Below are positions 53,681-61,739 of a DNA stretch of 64,000 nucleotides, one piece after another. The translations under genes were made by a program, and so were the position numbers. Source of the stretch: Zongyangia gallinarum (GTDB lineage: Bacteria > Bacillota > Clostridia > Oscillospirales > Ruminococcaceae); contig CAJFQY010000005.1 of assembly GCA_904419315.1 (NCBI GenBank), positions 1-64,000 of the forward strand, given 5' to 3'. How positions within the stretch are numbered: position 1 is the first letter of the stretch; every line of letters starts with the position of its first letter. Below the pieces are notes generated by a model. It worked only from the letters and a program-made list of their open reading frames with translations. It searched no databases and was not told the DNA's origin.

Positions 53681-55159
53681 ATGAGACATCTTTTCAAAAA
53701 GGGTTTGGCAGTGCTCTTAGCGGCGGTTTTGTCCTTTGGAGTTCTGACAAGCTGCGGCACAGATCAAACATCAGGGGAAACCTCCCAGGCCTCCGCTTCC
53801 CAGCAGGGCGGGGCGGCGGCCATCAGCTTTACCGATGACGAGGGGCGGGAGATCCGGTTGAATCAGCCCTGTGAGAGGATCATCTCCCTTTACAGCGCCC
53901 ATACAGAAAACCTGTTTTCTCTGGGTGCGGGAGAAAAGGTCATCGGCGTCAATGACACCTCTGTCTATCCTCCGGAAGCGGCTTTCTTGGACGTTTACGA
54001 TTATGAGTCGGATCCGGAAAAGGTCATCGCCGCCCAGCCGGATCTGGTGCTGATCCGCCCCTTTATTACGAACAAAGCCCCTGATTTTGTCAAGGCAATT
54101 GAGAAGGCGGGAATCACGGTAGTTTCCCTTTATCCCGAAAGTTTCGACCTGTTCGATGAATATATCACCCATTTGGGCGCCTTGGTAGGGGAAGAGGAGA
54201 CGGCCAAGGAGAAGCTGGAGGAATTTCATCAAAACTTGGACGAGATTACCCAGCTGACCTCCACTCTCACCCAGAAGCAGAAGGTGTTTTTTGAGTCCAC
54301 CGAGGTGAATTTGCGCACCATTACCCCGGATTCCATGCCGGCTCACGCCATCGCCCTGGCAGGCGGGGAGAATGTGGCCCAGGATGTAGAGCCTGTGAAG
54401 GAGGGCAGCTCCATCGCCCCCTTTGGGGAGGAGCGCGTCCTCTCTTTGGCGGATGAAATCGACGTCTATGTCTCCCAGAGCGGCGCCATGAACGCAGGGG
54501 GAACGGTCCATAGCATCTCCATCCGCCCGGGATTTGACACCATCAAGGCGGTGAAGGACGGCCGGGTTTACCTCATCAATGAGAAGATCATTTCCTCCCC
54601 TACCTTCCGCTTTTATAAAGGGGTGCGGGAACTGGCGCGGTATCTCTATCCCGAGGTGATGGACAGCCTGGAAGATTATGAGACAGACCAGCCCGCTACC
54701 CGGCGGGATCTGGCCAACATTATGGTCAAAGCAGCCCATCTGCCCATCTATGTGACCTCCTCACGGTACTATCAGCAGGAGCACAAGGGCCATACCTATG
54801 GGCTCTTTGAGGATGTGGAGTGGACCGACCCGGATTTTGACGCTATAGAAACGGTGGTGGTTTCTGGCTATTTGGACTGGGAGAAGGACGGGGAAAAGGA
54901 ATATTTTCGTCCGGAGGATCTGGTGACCCGGGAGGAGCTGGCCCAGGCGATTTTCCTCATGGGGGACTTTGAGGGGAAGGACGCAACGCCTATCCAGGAT
55001 TTGGAGGAGTGTGAAAACCAGAACATCGTCCAGATTATGGTGGATAACGGTGTGTTTGCGCTGGCTGACGGCAACTTTGAACCCCAGCGCACAGTGACCC
55101 AGCAGGAAATTGTAGACGCCTTTTCCAAAGCGGGCCCGCTGGCCCAGGGAGAAGAATAA
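53681..55159 (+). CDS. BtuF-like binding lipoprotein with C-terminal SLH-like region
   Basis: A 492-aa lipoprotein (lipobox VLTSC, Cys25). Residues about 45-330 form a helical-backbone metal/corrinoid binding protein (FTDDEGREIRLNQPCERII, LFSLGAGEKVIGVNDTS). The rest, from about 340, resembles an S-layer-homology module: ATRRDLANIMVKAAHLP, RPEDLVTREELAQAIFLMG and a final VTQQEIVDAFSKAG. This fusion could tie the protein to cell wall polymers as well as the membrane. It is the last gene of the riboswitch-controlled operon. Confidence 0.82.
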   Translation: MRHLFKKGLAVLLAAVLSFGVLTSCGTDQTSGETSQASASQQGGAAAISFTDDEGREIRLNQPCERIISLYSAHTENLFSLGAGEKVIGVNDTSVYPPEAAFLDVYDYESDPEKVIAAQPDLVLIRPFITNKAPDFVKAIEKAGITVVSLYPESFDLFDEYITHLGALVGEEETAKEKLEEFHQNLDEITQLTSTLTQKQKVFFESTEVNLRTITPDSMPAHAIALAGGENVAQDVEPVKEGSSIAPFGEERVLSLADEIDVYVSQSGAMNAGGTVHSISIRPGFDTIKAVKDGRVYLINEKIISSPTFRFYKGVRELARYLYPEVMDSLEDYETDQPATRRDLANIMVKAAHLPIYVTSSRYYQQEHKGHTYGLFEDVEWTDPDFDAIETVVVSGYLDWEKDGEKEYFRPEDLVTREELAQAIFLMGDFEGKDATPIQDLEECENQNIVQIMVDNGVFALADGNFEPQRTVTQQEIVDAFSKAGPLAQGEE

Positions 55160-55165
55160 AATAGA

Positions 55166-55203
55166 GAGGGCAGGCTCAGATTTTTTGGGAGCCTGCCCTC
55201 TTT
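55166..55203 (+). terminator. Terminator of the corrinoid uptake operon
   Basis: GAGGGCAGGCTC (55166-55177) pairs with GAGCCTGCCCTC (55189-55200), followed by TTT. Confidence 0.8.
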
Positions 55204-55260
55204 GCTTCATAACGGCTGACAGCTTTTCATATATTTCTACAAGGAAAATAAGGAGATACG

Positions 55261-56811
55261 GTGAAATATATGAAAAGACTCCGGGCTTTTTTGCTCAACG
55301 GCCTGATCCTAACCATTACATCGCTGCTGATGAGCAGCATTAGTGTCTGGTTTAATGTCTATTTGGGGAATAAAATCGGCAATGAGATGATGGGCGTCTT
55401 TCAGCTGATTATGTCGGTGTACGGCTTTTCCATCACCTTGGCGACAGGAGGCATTAATCTGGCCACTACCCGGCTGGTGGCAGAGGAGATGGGGAGAAGC
55501 GCGCGTCCAAACCTCAAGAAAATCCTGCGCAAATGCCTTCTCTACAGTATTAGTTTTGGCACGGTGACGGCGGTTTTGCTCTATCAGCTGGCGCCCGCCA
55601 TCGGGCTGCAGATGCTCCAAAACGATCAGACCGTCCTGCCGCTGAAAACCCTGGCCATCAGCCTGCCTTGTATTGCCATGTCCTCGGTGCTTTCCGGCTA
55701 CTTCACCGCGGTGCGGCGGGTGGTGAAAAACGCTTCCATCCGCATTGCCGAGCAGTTTGTCAAGATTTTCCTCACCATTGTGGGCTTGACGGTGCTCTCC
55801 CCCGGCGGGCTGGAGCAGACCTGTCTGTGCATGGTCTGGGCTGGCGTCATCTCGGAAATTTTCTCCTTCCTCTTCTCCTTTATTATGTACCAGATGGACG
55901 CTAAAAGGTATAAAAAGTGTGATCGGGCATCCCAGGGCATCACCCGCCGGATGTTCGGCATCGCTTTGCCGGTGGCCATGAGCGCCAATCTGCGCTCCGG
56001 CATCCTGACGGTGAAAAATCTGTTGGTTCCCATCCAGCTGCGGAAGTTCGGTGTCTCGGAGAGCGAAGCCTATGCGGCCTTCGGCGCCATCCATGGGATT
56101 GTGCTGCCGGTGATCCTGTTTCCCTCCGCCTTTTTATTCTCTTTTTGTGACCTGATCGTCCCGGAGCTGGCCGAATGCTTTGCCGTAGCCGACAACCTTA
56201 AGGACAATATCCGGATTAACTACATGGTGACCCGTATGTCCCAGATGACCCTGCTTTTCTCCATGGGAGTAGCAGGCATCATGTTTTGCTTTTCCACCCA
56301 GGTGGGAGAGCTGATCTCCAGCAGCGATGAAATCGGCCTTTATGCCGATTATATCCGGCTGTTTGCCCTAATTATCCCCATCATGTACTTTGATCACGCG
56401 GTGGACGCCATGCTCAAGGGGCTGGATGAGCAGCGAAGTTCCATGCGCTATAATATTATCGACTCCACCGGTACCCTGATTCTGGTCTGGTTTCTCCTGC
56501 CGGTTTCGGGAATTCAGGGCTATGTCTTTGTCCTTTACATGAGCGAGATTATCAACTTTGCTCTGAGCCTTCACAGGCTCATCAAGGTAACGAGCTTCCG
56601 GGTCAATCTCGCGGATACCATCTTAAAGCCAGCTTTGTGCATCGGCTTGGCTGTAGCTTTGCCGGCTTTGGGCATCCAGCTTATGCCGTCTTTGGATGCG
56701 CCCGTCTTCCTCATCGCGTCTTCCGCCTTTTTGTACCTGATTTTGCTGTGCGTCACCGGCTGTCTGACGCCGGAGGACATCAAATGGCTCAAAAGCATCT
56801 TTGCCAAGTGA
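55261..56811 (+). CDS. SpoVB/MurJ-like polysaccharide flippase
   Basis: A 516-aa protein with about 14 membrane helices, of the MVF/MATE-like oligosaccharide flippase superfamily. RIAEQFVKIFLTI, LYGEDEI-like loops (here SSSDEIGLYADYIRLFA), and AIHGIVLPVILFPSAFLFSFCDLIVPE resemble the spore cortex lipid flippase SpoVB. It would flip lipid-linked wall precursors. GTG 55261 is the start, with AAGGAG upstream. The gene is monocistronic and faces the amidase gene tail-to-tail. Confidence 0.82.
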   Translation: MKYMKRLRAFLLNGLILTITSLLMSSISVWFNVYLGNKIGNEMMGVFQLIMSVYGFSITLATGGINLATTRLVAEEMGRSARPNLKKILRKCLLYSISFGTVTAVLLYQLAPAIGLQMLQNDQTVLPLKTLAISLPCIAMSSVLSGYFTAVRRVVKNASIRIAEQFVKIFLTIVGLTVLSPGGLEQTCLCMVWAGVISEIFSFLFSFIMYQMDAKRYKKCDRASQGITRRMFGIALPVAMSANLRSGILTVKNLLVPIQLRKFGVSESEAYAAFGAIHGIVLPVILFPSAFLFSFCDLIVPELAECFAVADNLKDNIRINYMVTRMSQMTLLFSMGVAGIMFCFSTQVGELISSSDEIGLYADYIRLFALIIPIMYFDHAVDAMLKGLDEQRSSMRYNIIDSTGTLILVWFLLPVSGIQGYVFVLYMSEIINFALSLHRLIKVTSFRVNLADTILKPALCIGLAVALPALGIQLMPSLDAPVFLIASSAFLYLILLCVTGCLTPEDIKWLKSIFAK

Positions 56812-56898
56812 TTCGCTCAGAAAAAAACTCTCTGTCAGCCGCTGGAAAGGGTGGTTTCGGCAGGACCTGCGCATTGCAAAATACGAAAAGCAGCAATG

Positions 56899-56933
56899 AA
56901 AAGCAGCCTTCCTCTTTCGGGAAGGCTGCTTTT
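56899..56933. terminator. Bidirectional terminator
   Basis: AAAAGCAGCCTTCC (56899-56912) pairs with GGAAGGCTGCTTTT (56920-56933). It lies between the converging flippase and amidase genes, one base before the amidase stop. Confidence 0.88.
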
Positions 56934-56934
56934 C

Positions 56935-57672
56935 CTATACTTTCACATAGTTTGCGTTGGCGAAACCAGTAACCCCGTTATAATTAACGCTGTACCAGTC
57001 CTTCCAGCGGCCGTAGACAGTGATGGGATTGCCGTTATAGGCGTGGGCCACCACCTGGGAGGAGGTGGTGGGACGGGAACGGATGTTGAGGGATCCCTGG
57101 CCCACCGAAACAGTACCCTGGCGGACGGGCCCAGGGGCAATAAAGGGGAGGACAAAGTATTCTGTCAGAGAGAGGACCACATTCCGGGCGATGGCATTGA
57201 TGTTATTTTTAATCCAATTGGCGTCCTCCACATTGTCGTGATAGGCAAATTCGATGAGCACAGCCGGGGCCTTGGTTTTGGTCACCTCACCTAAGCTGGT
57301 CGTGGTCAAAGCCCGGACCCGGTCAGGCAGGGGATAGATGGCTTTTAAATTCTTGGCGATAATTTCGGCGGCCTTTTTGCCGTAGACGCTGCCCGGCGCA
57401 TAGTAGACTTCCGCGCCCCGGACATTTCCTGCGTTGGCGTCAGGGGCGGCGTTGGAATGCAGCGCCACATGCAGATCGTAGTTGCCGGCGTTGGAGGCTC
57501 GGATAGAGGAGGCGGCGGTCATGTCTGGGGTATTGCGGGTGAAGGCGATGCCGCTGGCACGCAGATAGGGTTCCATGGCATCGGCCACCAAATTCATGTA
57601 ATACTCCTCTGTGCCTCCGGTTACATAGGGATTCCACTCCTGGGTGGAAGGGCTCAGATAGATGCTGGGCAT
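56935..57672 (-). CDS. N-acetylmuramoyl-L-alanine amidase with SH3 domain
   Basis: A 245-aa wall hydrolase. Residues 1-180 form an Amidase_3 zinc domain (LSPSTQEWNPY with Asn, LHVALHSNA with the metal His, and the C-terminal Glu in VLIEFAYHDN). A bacterial SH3 domain follows (about 185-245, GSLNIRSRPTTSSQVV, WYSVNYNGVTGFANANYV). No signal peptide is present, so it may be released by lysis, by a holin, or into the forespore. Sporulation or prophage-lysin origin both fit. Confidence 0.88.
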   Translation of the reverse strand: MPSIYLSPSTQEWNPYVTGGTEEYYMNLVADAMEPYLRASGIAFTRNTPDMTAASSIRASNAGNYDLHVALHSNAAPDANAGNVRGAEVYYAPGSVYGKKAAEIIAKNLKAIYPLPDRVRALTTTSLGEVTKTKAPAVLIEFAYHDNVEDANWIKNNINAIARNVVLSLTEYFVLPFIAPGPVRQGTVSVGQGSLNIRSRPTTSSQVVAHAYNGNPITVYGRWKDWYSVNYNGVTGFANANYVKV

Positions 57673-57760
57673 GGGGATCGCTCCTTTTGGCAGAATTTTG
57701 GATCATTCGGTGGTTTACAAACGCGGATACCCTATTTTATGTAAAAAAACCGATGGGGTG

Positions 57761-57793
57761 AAAATAAAAAGAAAAGGACCCCGTCAGGGGTCC
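57761..57793 (-). terminator. Terminator of the DUF1540 gene
   Basis: On the minus strand GGACCCC (57793-57787) pairs with GGGGTCC (57782-57776), loop TGAC, and is followed by a T-rich tail TTTTCTTTTTATTTT. Confidence 0.8.
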
Positions 57794-57819
57794 CAGAGGA
57801 GGGAGAGATACAGTGAAAG

Positions 57820-57993
57820 TTACTGTTTCAGCTGAAAGGATTTGCAATCGGTGCACTGATCCGCTGTAGGATTCATCTCGTGGGTACCAATGGTAACACA
57901 GTCAAGAGAGCAGTAGTTCTGCTGCTGGCAGTGATGCGCGCACTGCTGCACGGTACATTTAATGCTTTCGTTTGCCTGAAATTGAGTATTCAT
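57820..57993 (-). CDS. DUF1540 cysteine-rich small protein
   Basis: A 57-aa protein with six or more cysteines, of the DUF1540 family seen in spore-forming Firmicutes. Conserved pattern: CTVQQCAHHCQQQNYCSLDC then CTDCKSF (given in part). Likely metal-binding; the function is unknown. AAGGAGG lies 8 bases before the ATG on the minus strand and a terminator follows. Too short for automatic 60-aa cut-offs, so easily missed; the overlapping plus-strand open frame is not a gene. Confidence 0.85.
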   Translation of the reverse strand: MNTQFQANESIKCTVQQCAHHCQQQNYCSLDCVTIGTHEMNPTADQCTDCKSFQLKQ

Positions 57994-58135
57994 ATTGACG
58001 GCCTCCTTAAATTTGCTTATGCTGGGATCAAAGGAAATGCCTCAAAGAGACTTCTCCTTTCCATTCCAGCTCTCCTTTATTCTGCCCATTGGCACCATAC
58101 TCTATGCATATACCGGGAAAAAGCGGAAAAGAATT

Positions 58136-58618
58136 TTAGGATAGGCCGGAGGGAGGAAGACCTGAAATCCGCAGAACAGACAGGGATATACTTACCGATT
58201 CCTCTTGATCCTCAAACTGAAAAGGCGATTGACTGCAAAGCTGCAAGACACAGGGAAGACAGGTGGGAAAGATCGCCTGCCCTGTTAAGGATAGGCTGTC
58301 ATTTCCCGCCTTATGGACGGATGTGGGAGAACCGGGCAGTATTTTTCCGCCTAGGGATAGGAAAAATACTGTATCGATTTGAAGGTGTGATGGAAGATTT
58401 ACTATATAGTCTGCGCGGTAGATACCGGGTGTTTGGAGCTGGATAGAGCCGTTATGATGGGATATTTCCGGAGAGACACAATCACTTTTGTCAAAGCGTA
58501 TCGCTTCTTGGGGAGTTTCAATGGACAGGTCGCCAGTTTTATAGAAATATCCATAATGATTTTTTTCTGAATCCCGCAGCCTGTTTACAATCTCCTCGAT
58601 AAATTCAAACAGAGTCAT
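58136..58618 (-). CDS. BclA-like C-terminal-domain protein
   Basis: A 160-aa protein whose C-terminal two thirds resemble the TNF-like beta-jellyroll tip of exosporium BclA-type glycoproteins. ISHHNGSIQLQTPGIYRAD, FFLSLGGKILPGSP and a final SISLSVLRISGL follow that pattern, with a Cys pair LPCVLQLC in place of the usual residues. It lacks collagen-like GXX repeats. ATG 58618 is chosen, but the ribosome binding site is weak. Spore surface or exosporium role is plausible; the call rests on fold-like pattern only. Confidence 0.6.
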   Translation of the reverse strand: MTLFEFIEEIVNRLRDSEKNHYGYFYKTGDLSIETPQEAIRFDKSDCVSPEISHHNGSIQLQTPGIYRADYIVNLPSHLQIDTVFFLSLGGKILPGSPTSVHKAGNDSLSLTGQAIFPTCLPCVLQLCSQSPFQFEDQEESVSISLSVLRISGLPPSGLS

Positions 58619-58795
58619 TGGAACACTTTCTTTCCCGGGGACGAAAAAACGACCCCAATTGCAGATGGATTCCTTATAATGTATGCCCAGCCTACTGTAT
58701 GGGTGACAGTTGTCCTCACCAAGTAGATGGAAAATGCATAGTGATAAAGGGGGAGAGACACTCAAGATCATACCCCCAGAAAGGAAGGGAAGAAA

Positions 58796-59668
58796 ATGAT
58801 ACAGGGAATTGATGTTTCGAAATACCAGGGAAATATCCTCTGGAAAGACGTCAAAGCGGCGGGAATACAATTTGCCATGATTCGGACAACATTGCGCCGT
58901 ACCGATGGCATTTTAGCCACAGATACAACGGCGCTAGCAAACATTACCGGAGCGCAGGCCGCAGGTGTCCCTGCGGGCGCCTATCATTATACACGGGCTA
59001 AAAACCAGGCGGAGGCGATGGAGGAAGCGAAATACCTGCTTTCTGTCATCCGACCCTATCGGCTGGAATATCCAGTGGCCTTGGATATAGAGGATAACGC
59101 CTTGATAAACCTGGGAAAGGAGACGCTGACCAATATCGCCGCGGCTTTTCTCAAGACGGTGCAGGATGCCGGATATTATGTCATGCTCTATTCCAATAAA
59201 TATTGGCTGACCAGTATTCTTGACGTAAGCAAGCTCAGTCAATATGATGTGTGGCTCGCTCAATATAATTCCGTTGTGACCTATGATGGTCCCTATGGCA
59301 TGTGGCAATATACGTCTGGTGGCCGTGTTCAGGGGATTTCCACCGATGTGGACATGAATTATGCCTATCAAGACTATGCGCAGATTATCAAAAGCGCAGG
59401 GCTCAACGGATTCCCCAAGCCCATCGAGCCCCAGGAACCCAATGTGCCAGAGGAGCCTGAAGGGCCGGAGACACCGGAGGAACCGAATGTACCGGAAGCG
59501 CCCACTGTGCCCGAAGAACCAAATACCCCGGAAGAGCCTACCGAGCCCGAAGATCCCAATCTTCCGGACCAACCTGCACCAGAAGCCAACTGGCTGTCCC
59601 GCATTTGGCAGGCGGTTAAAAATGGCTTCAAGAAAATATATCGGTGGATCAAGGGATTATTGAAATGA
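58796..59668 (+). CDS. GH25 muramidase with Pro-rich repeat linker and cationic tail
   Basis: A 290-aa lysozyme. The GH25 domain (1-195) has GIDVSKYQG (Asp6) and the catalytic LDIED (Asp97, Glu99), with WQYTSGG near its end. A linker of PEEP/PEAP-type repeats covers about 207-263. The last 25 residues (from about 266, with WLSRIWQAVKNGFKKIYR) form a cationic amphipathic helix rich in Lys, Arg and Trp, like membrane-active peptides. No signal peptide is visible. AAGGAAGGGA precedes the ATG. It may be an endolysin or a sporulation/lysis wall hydrolase. Confidence 0.87.
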   Translation: MIQGIDVSKYQGNILWKDVKAAGIQFAMIRTTLRRTDGILATDTTALANITGAQAAGVPAGAYHYTRAKNQAEAMEEAKYLLSVIRPYRLEYPVALDIEDNALINLGKETLTNIAAAFLKTVQDAGYYVMLYSNKYWLTSILDVSKLSQYDVWLAQYNSVVTYDGPYGMWQYTSGGRVQGISTDVDMNYAYQDYAQIIKSAGLNGFPKPIEPQEPNVPEEPEGPETPEEPNVPEAPTVPEEPNTPEEPTEPEDPNLPDQPAPEANWLSRIWQAVKNGFKKIYRWIKGLLK

Positions 59669-59672
59669 TGAT

Positions 59673-59699
59673 AAAAAGCGGGGCAAAGCCCCGCTTTTT
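59673..59699. terminator. Bidirectional terminator
   Basis: AAAAAGCGGGGC (59673-59684) pairs with GCCCCGCTTTTT (59688-59699). It serves the GH25 gene and the facing small gene. Confidence 0.92.
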
Positions 59700-59701
59700 A
59701 T

Positions 59702-59884
59702 CTACTGCTGTGTTTGGGTCAGATTCTGAGCGCATTGCTGCAGCTCATTTAGGTTGCTGAATTTTGCTCCAGACTGCTTGATGTTTTCCTGGACATATTT
59801 GGGCAGCGTATTGAAATACTGCTGCATCTGAGGATCGTTTTCCAGAGCATTGATCTGCTGATTCATCTTTAAAGGATTTTGCAT
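59702..59884 (-). CDS. Small Gln/Asn-rich hypothetical protein
   Basis: A 60-aa protein, not recognised. It is rich in Gln and Asn, with one cysteine, and mostly helical (QNPLKMNQQINALEND, YFNTLPKYVQENIKQSGAKF). AAAGGAG lies upstream on the minus strand and a terminator follows, so it is likely expressed. No domain can be named. Confidence 0.55.
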   Translation of the reverse strand: MQNPLKMNQQINALENDPQMQQYFNTLPKYVQENIKQSGAKFSNLNELQQCAQNLTQTQQ

Positions 59885-60082
59885 AAGAAACTCCTTTCTG
59901 CCCATTTTTTGCTGCGGGATATCATTAATGTTATGATTCCAATTATGTACAGAAATAAACTAGTAAAATTATGGATAAAATATCAACTTTATAATGTAAA
60001 TTAACATTTCAAAAAAATCAAAATTTTTCTCAAATTTTACTTGCTTTTTTCAGGAGGATCATATATAATATTAAAGGTAATT

Positions 60083-60159
60083 CCGGGTGTAGCGCAGCTT
60101 GGTAGCGCGCTTGAATGGGGTTCAAGAGGCCGCAGGTTCGACTCCTGTCACTCGGACCA
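60083..60159 (+). tRNA. tRNA-Pro (anticodon GGG)
   Basis: CCGGGTG (60083-60089) pairs with CACTCGG (60149-60155); the anticodon loop is ATGGGGT, anticodon GGG; the T-loop reads GGTTCGACTCC; CCA is encoded at 60157-60159. The 3' end is part of the 60-bp direct repeat that bounds the following cassette. Confidence 0.95.
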
Positions 60160-60208
60160 AAAAAAGACCGAGAAATGGCGAGGATAAGCCGTTTGTCGGT
60201 CTTTTCTT
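60149..60208 (+). repeat. Direct repeat, left copy (attL-like)
   Basis: A 60-bp sequence: the last 11 bases of tRNA-Pro (CACTCGGACCA) plus the following terminator. It is identical to 61740-61799. Such duplication is typical of integration into a tRNA 3' end. Confidence 0.9.
60162..60205 (+). terminator. Terminator of tRNA-Pro
   Basis: AAAAGACCGA (60162-60171) pairs with TCGGTCTTTT (60196-60205), with an inner GGC/GCC pair. A second, identical copy lies at about 61753-61796. Confidence 0.8.
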
Positions 60209-60268
60209 ATTACCAATTTGTAAATTTTCTCATGTCGTTGCACAGAAATGTGCAACTTTCGTTGTTTG

Positions 60269-60317
60269 GGAACCTGTATGTAGAAGGATTTGTTCCTTAC
60301 TACATACAGGAGGTTCC
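60269..60317 (+). promoter_or_regulatory. Hairpin sequestering the ribosome binding site of the cassette gene
   Basis: CCTGTATGTAG (60273-60283) pairs with CTACATACAGG (60300-60310), an inner AAGGA/TCCTT stem extends it, and GGAA (60269-60272) pairs with TTCC (60314-60317), leaving AGG as a bulge. The Shine-Dalgarno AGGAGG (60308-60313) is inside the structure, 6 bases before ATG 60320, so translation should be low unless the hairpin opens. A second hairpin, GTTGCACAGAAATGTGCAAC (60237-60256), lies upstream. Confidence 0.75.
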
Positions 60318-60319
60318 AT

Positions 60320-61672
60320 ATGACCGAAGAAAACTACAACTACCGAACCAGTCAGACGTTGCTTCGCAACCAGTTTCCCGGCAAAGGAAAGTTAAAAATA
60401 CCCATCATTCCTAAGTTCCAAGAAGAGCCCGGAGACTTTGATGATCTTTTGTTAATCGGTTTTGACAAAACCCACTTGGAGGACCAGCATCACCCTGACC
60501 GCATGGTACACTTCTTCCTATATGACTATCGCTTTGAACGGGTCTGGAAGAACCCGGACAATGACATCGAAAAGCTGTCCCGCTACCGTGCGGTGCTGTC
60601 GCCGGATTTCAGTATGTACCTGGAGATGGCGCCTGTCATGCAGCTTTACAATGTATTTCGCAATCGCTGGTGCGGCGCTTACTGGGCTTCCAAAGGGATT
60701 CGTGTGATTCCTACCGTCAACTGGGGTGATGAATCCACGTTTGATTTCTGCTTTGAGGGGATCGAAAAAGCCAGCGTGGTGGCGGTTTCTACCTATATGG
60801 CGTCCGAACATGACAACCGTCAGAATCAAAAAGAGTGGTTCATGGCTGGCTACAACGAGATGATGCGGCGCATCGAGCCGGAGAAGATCATCTGTTATAA
60901 CACACCGTTCCCCGAGATGCAGGGAAATATTATTTATGTGGACTATGAGCGCAGCTCCTGGCGGCACATGAACTATGAATGTAGTTTCCATCGCGAAGAT
61001 TTAGATGCCTTTAAAATTAATAGCGGATCAAGCGGGAATCGTGATACAATAGAGCCATACTTAATTGGAAAAGGCGGAGGAAGCGCCTATGGTGGGAAAT
61101 GGAGACCAAACCCGAATAAGCCACAGGACCAGCGATTTTTAGGAAGTCCTGGTGAAATCAAAACGACTGTAATGAAGAATGGTGAAACATTCAAAACAAA
61201 AATCGGTGATAGCGGCAGAGCAGAAATAGAGCGTCACGAAACAGATCATGGTCGGAGCGATAAGCATTCAAATCCACACGACCATAGAATCAATTGGAAT
61301 AATCCTGATGAACATCCAGAGCCGGGATCCCCCATCAATTATCCTAATGGTGCTCCCGAGTTCAAACAATACCGGAGGCTGTTTTCTATGGAAAAAATGA
61401 TCGTCATTCCAGATGGAAGTTTGAATTTTGAAACGATCAGTGAGTTCAAGCGCAGTTTACATTGGGGCGGCGAAATTGAGTTTGTCTGGAAGGGTATCAC
61501 TTACGGCGTGATTCGGTATGGCACAAATAACAAAATTACCATTTATGTGGCGAACAGACCTGAAACCGAGAAAGTCTGTGAAACTGCAGATGATGCATTA
61601 GAGTATATGGTTGGAGAAGATCGTCTGCGGGATGTGATCACGAAGGTAAAAGTGATTTCTCGTACTGTATAA
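60320..61672 (+). CDS. DUF4417 protein with histidine-rich toxin-like and immunity-like C-terminal parts
   Basis: A 450-aa three-part protein. Residues about 25-225 are a DUF4417 domain (DDLLLIGFDKTH, YWASKGIRVIPTVNWGD, VVAVSTYM). A Gly/Ser-rich break (KGGGSAYGGKWRPN, about 251-264) leads to a module with many His and Asp residues (ERHETDHGRSDKHSNPHDHR, about 304-323) of the kind found at the ends of polymorphic-toxin-like proteins. The final 94 residues (from Met357) look like a separate small immunity-type protein. An internal GGAGG (61374-61378) lies nine bases before that Met (ATG 61388), so it could also be made alone. Roles are inferred. Confidence 0.65.
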   Translation: MTEENYNYRTSQTLLRNQFPGKGKLKIPIIPKFQEEPGDFDDLLLIGFDKTHLEDQHHPDRMVHFFLYDYRFERVWKNPDNDIEKLSRYRAVLSPDFSMYLEMAPVMQLYNVFRNRWCGAYWASKGIRVIPTVNWGDESTFDFCFEGIEKASVVAVSTYMASEHDNRQNQKEWFMAGYNEMMRRIEPEKIICYNTPFPEMQGNIIYVDYERSSWRHMNYECSFHREDLDAFKINSGSSGNRDTIEPYLIGKGGGSAYGGKWRPNPNKPQDQRFLGSPGEIKTTVMKNGETFKTKIGDSGRAEIERHETDHGRSDKHSNPHDHRINWNNPDEHPEPGSPINYPNGAPEFKQYRRLFSMEKMIVIPDGSLNFETISEFKRSLHWGGEIEFVWKGITYGVIRYGTNNKITIYVANRPETEKVCETADDALEYMVGEDRLRDVITKVKVISRTV

Positions 61673-61739
61673 GATAAAACCTCCTGCTGACGGCCTGCAA
61701 ACCATTGACACAACTGGATTTCTTTAAGTCTTATAATTA

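Noticed and set aside
53771..54739. Minus-strand open frame of 322 codons across the binding lipoprotein gene
   Set aside because: Shadow of the coding strand, no ribosome binding site, no recognisable domain.
57880..58446. Plus-strand open frame over the DUF1540 and BclA-like genes
   Set aside because: Both minus-strand genes have better start signals and family matches; the plus frame looks like chance.
59400..59600. Tandem DNA repeat in the GH25 gene as a separate element
   Set aside because: It is the coding of the PEEP-type linker, not an independent repeat element.
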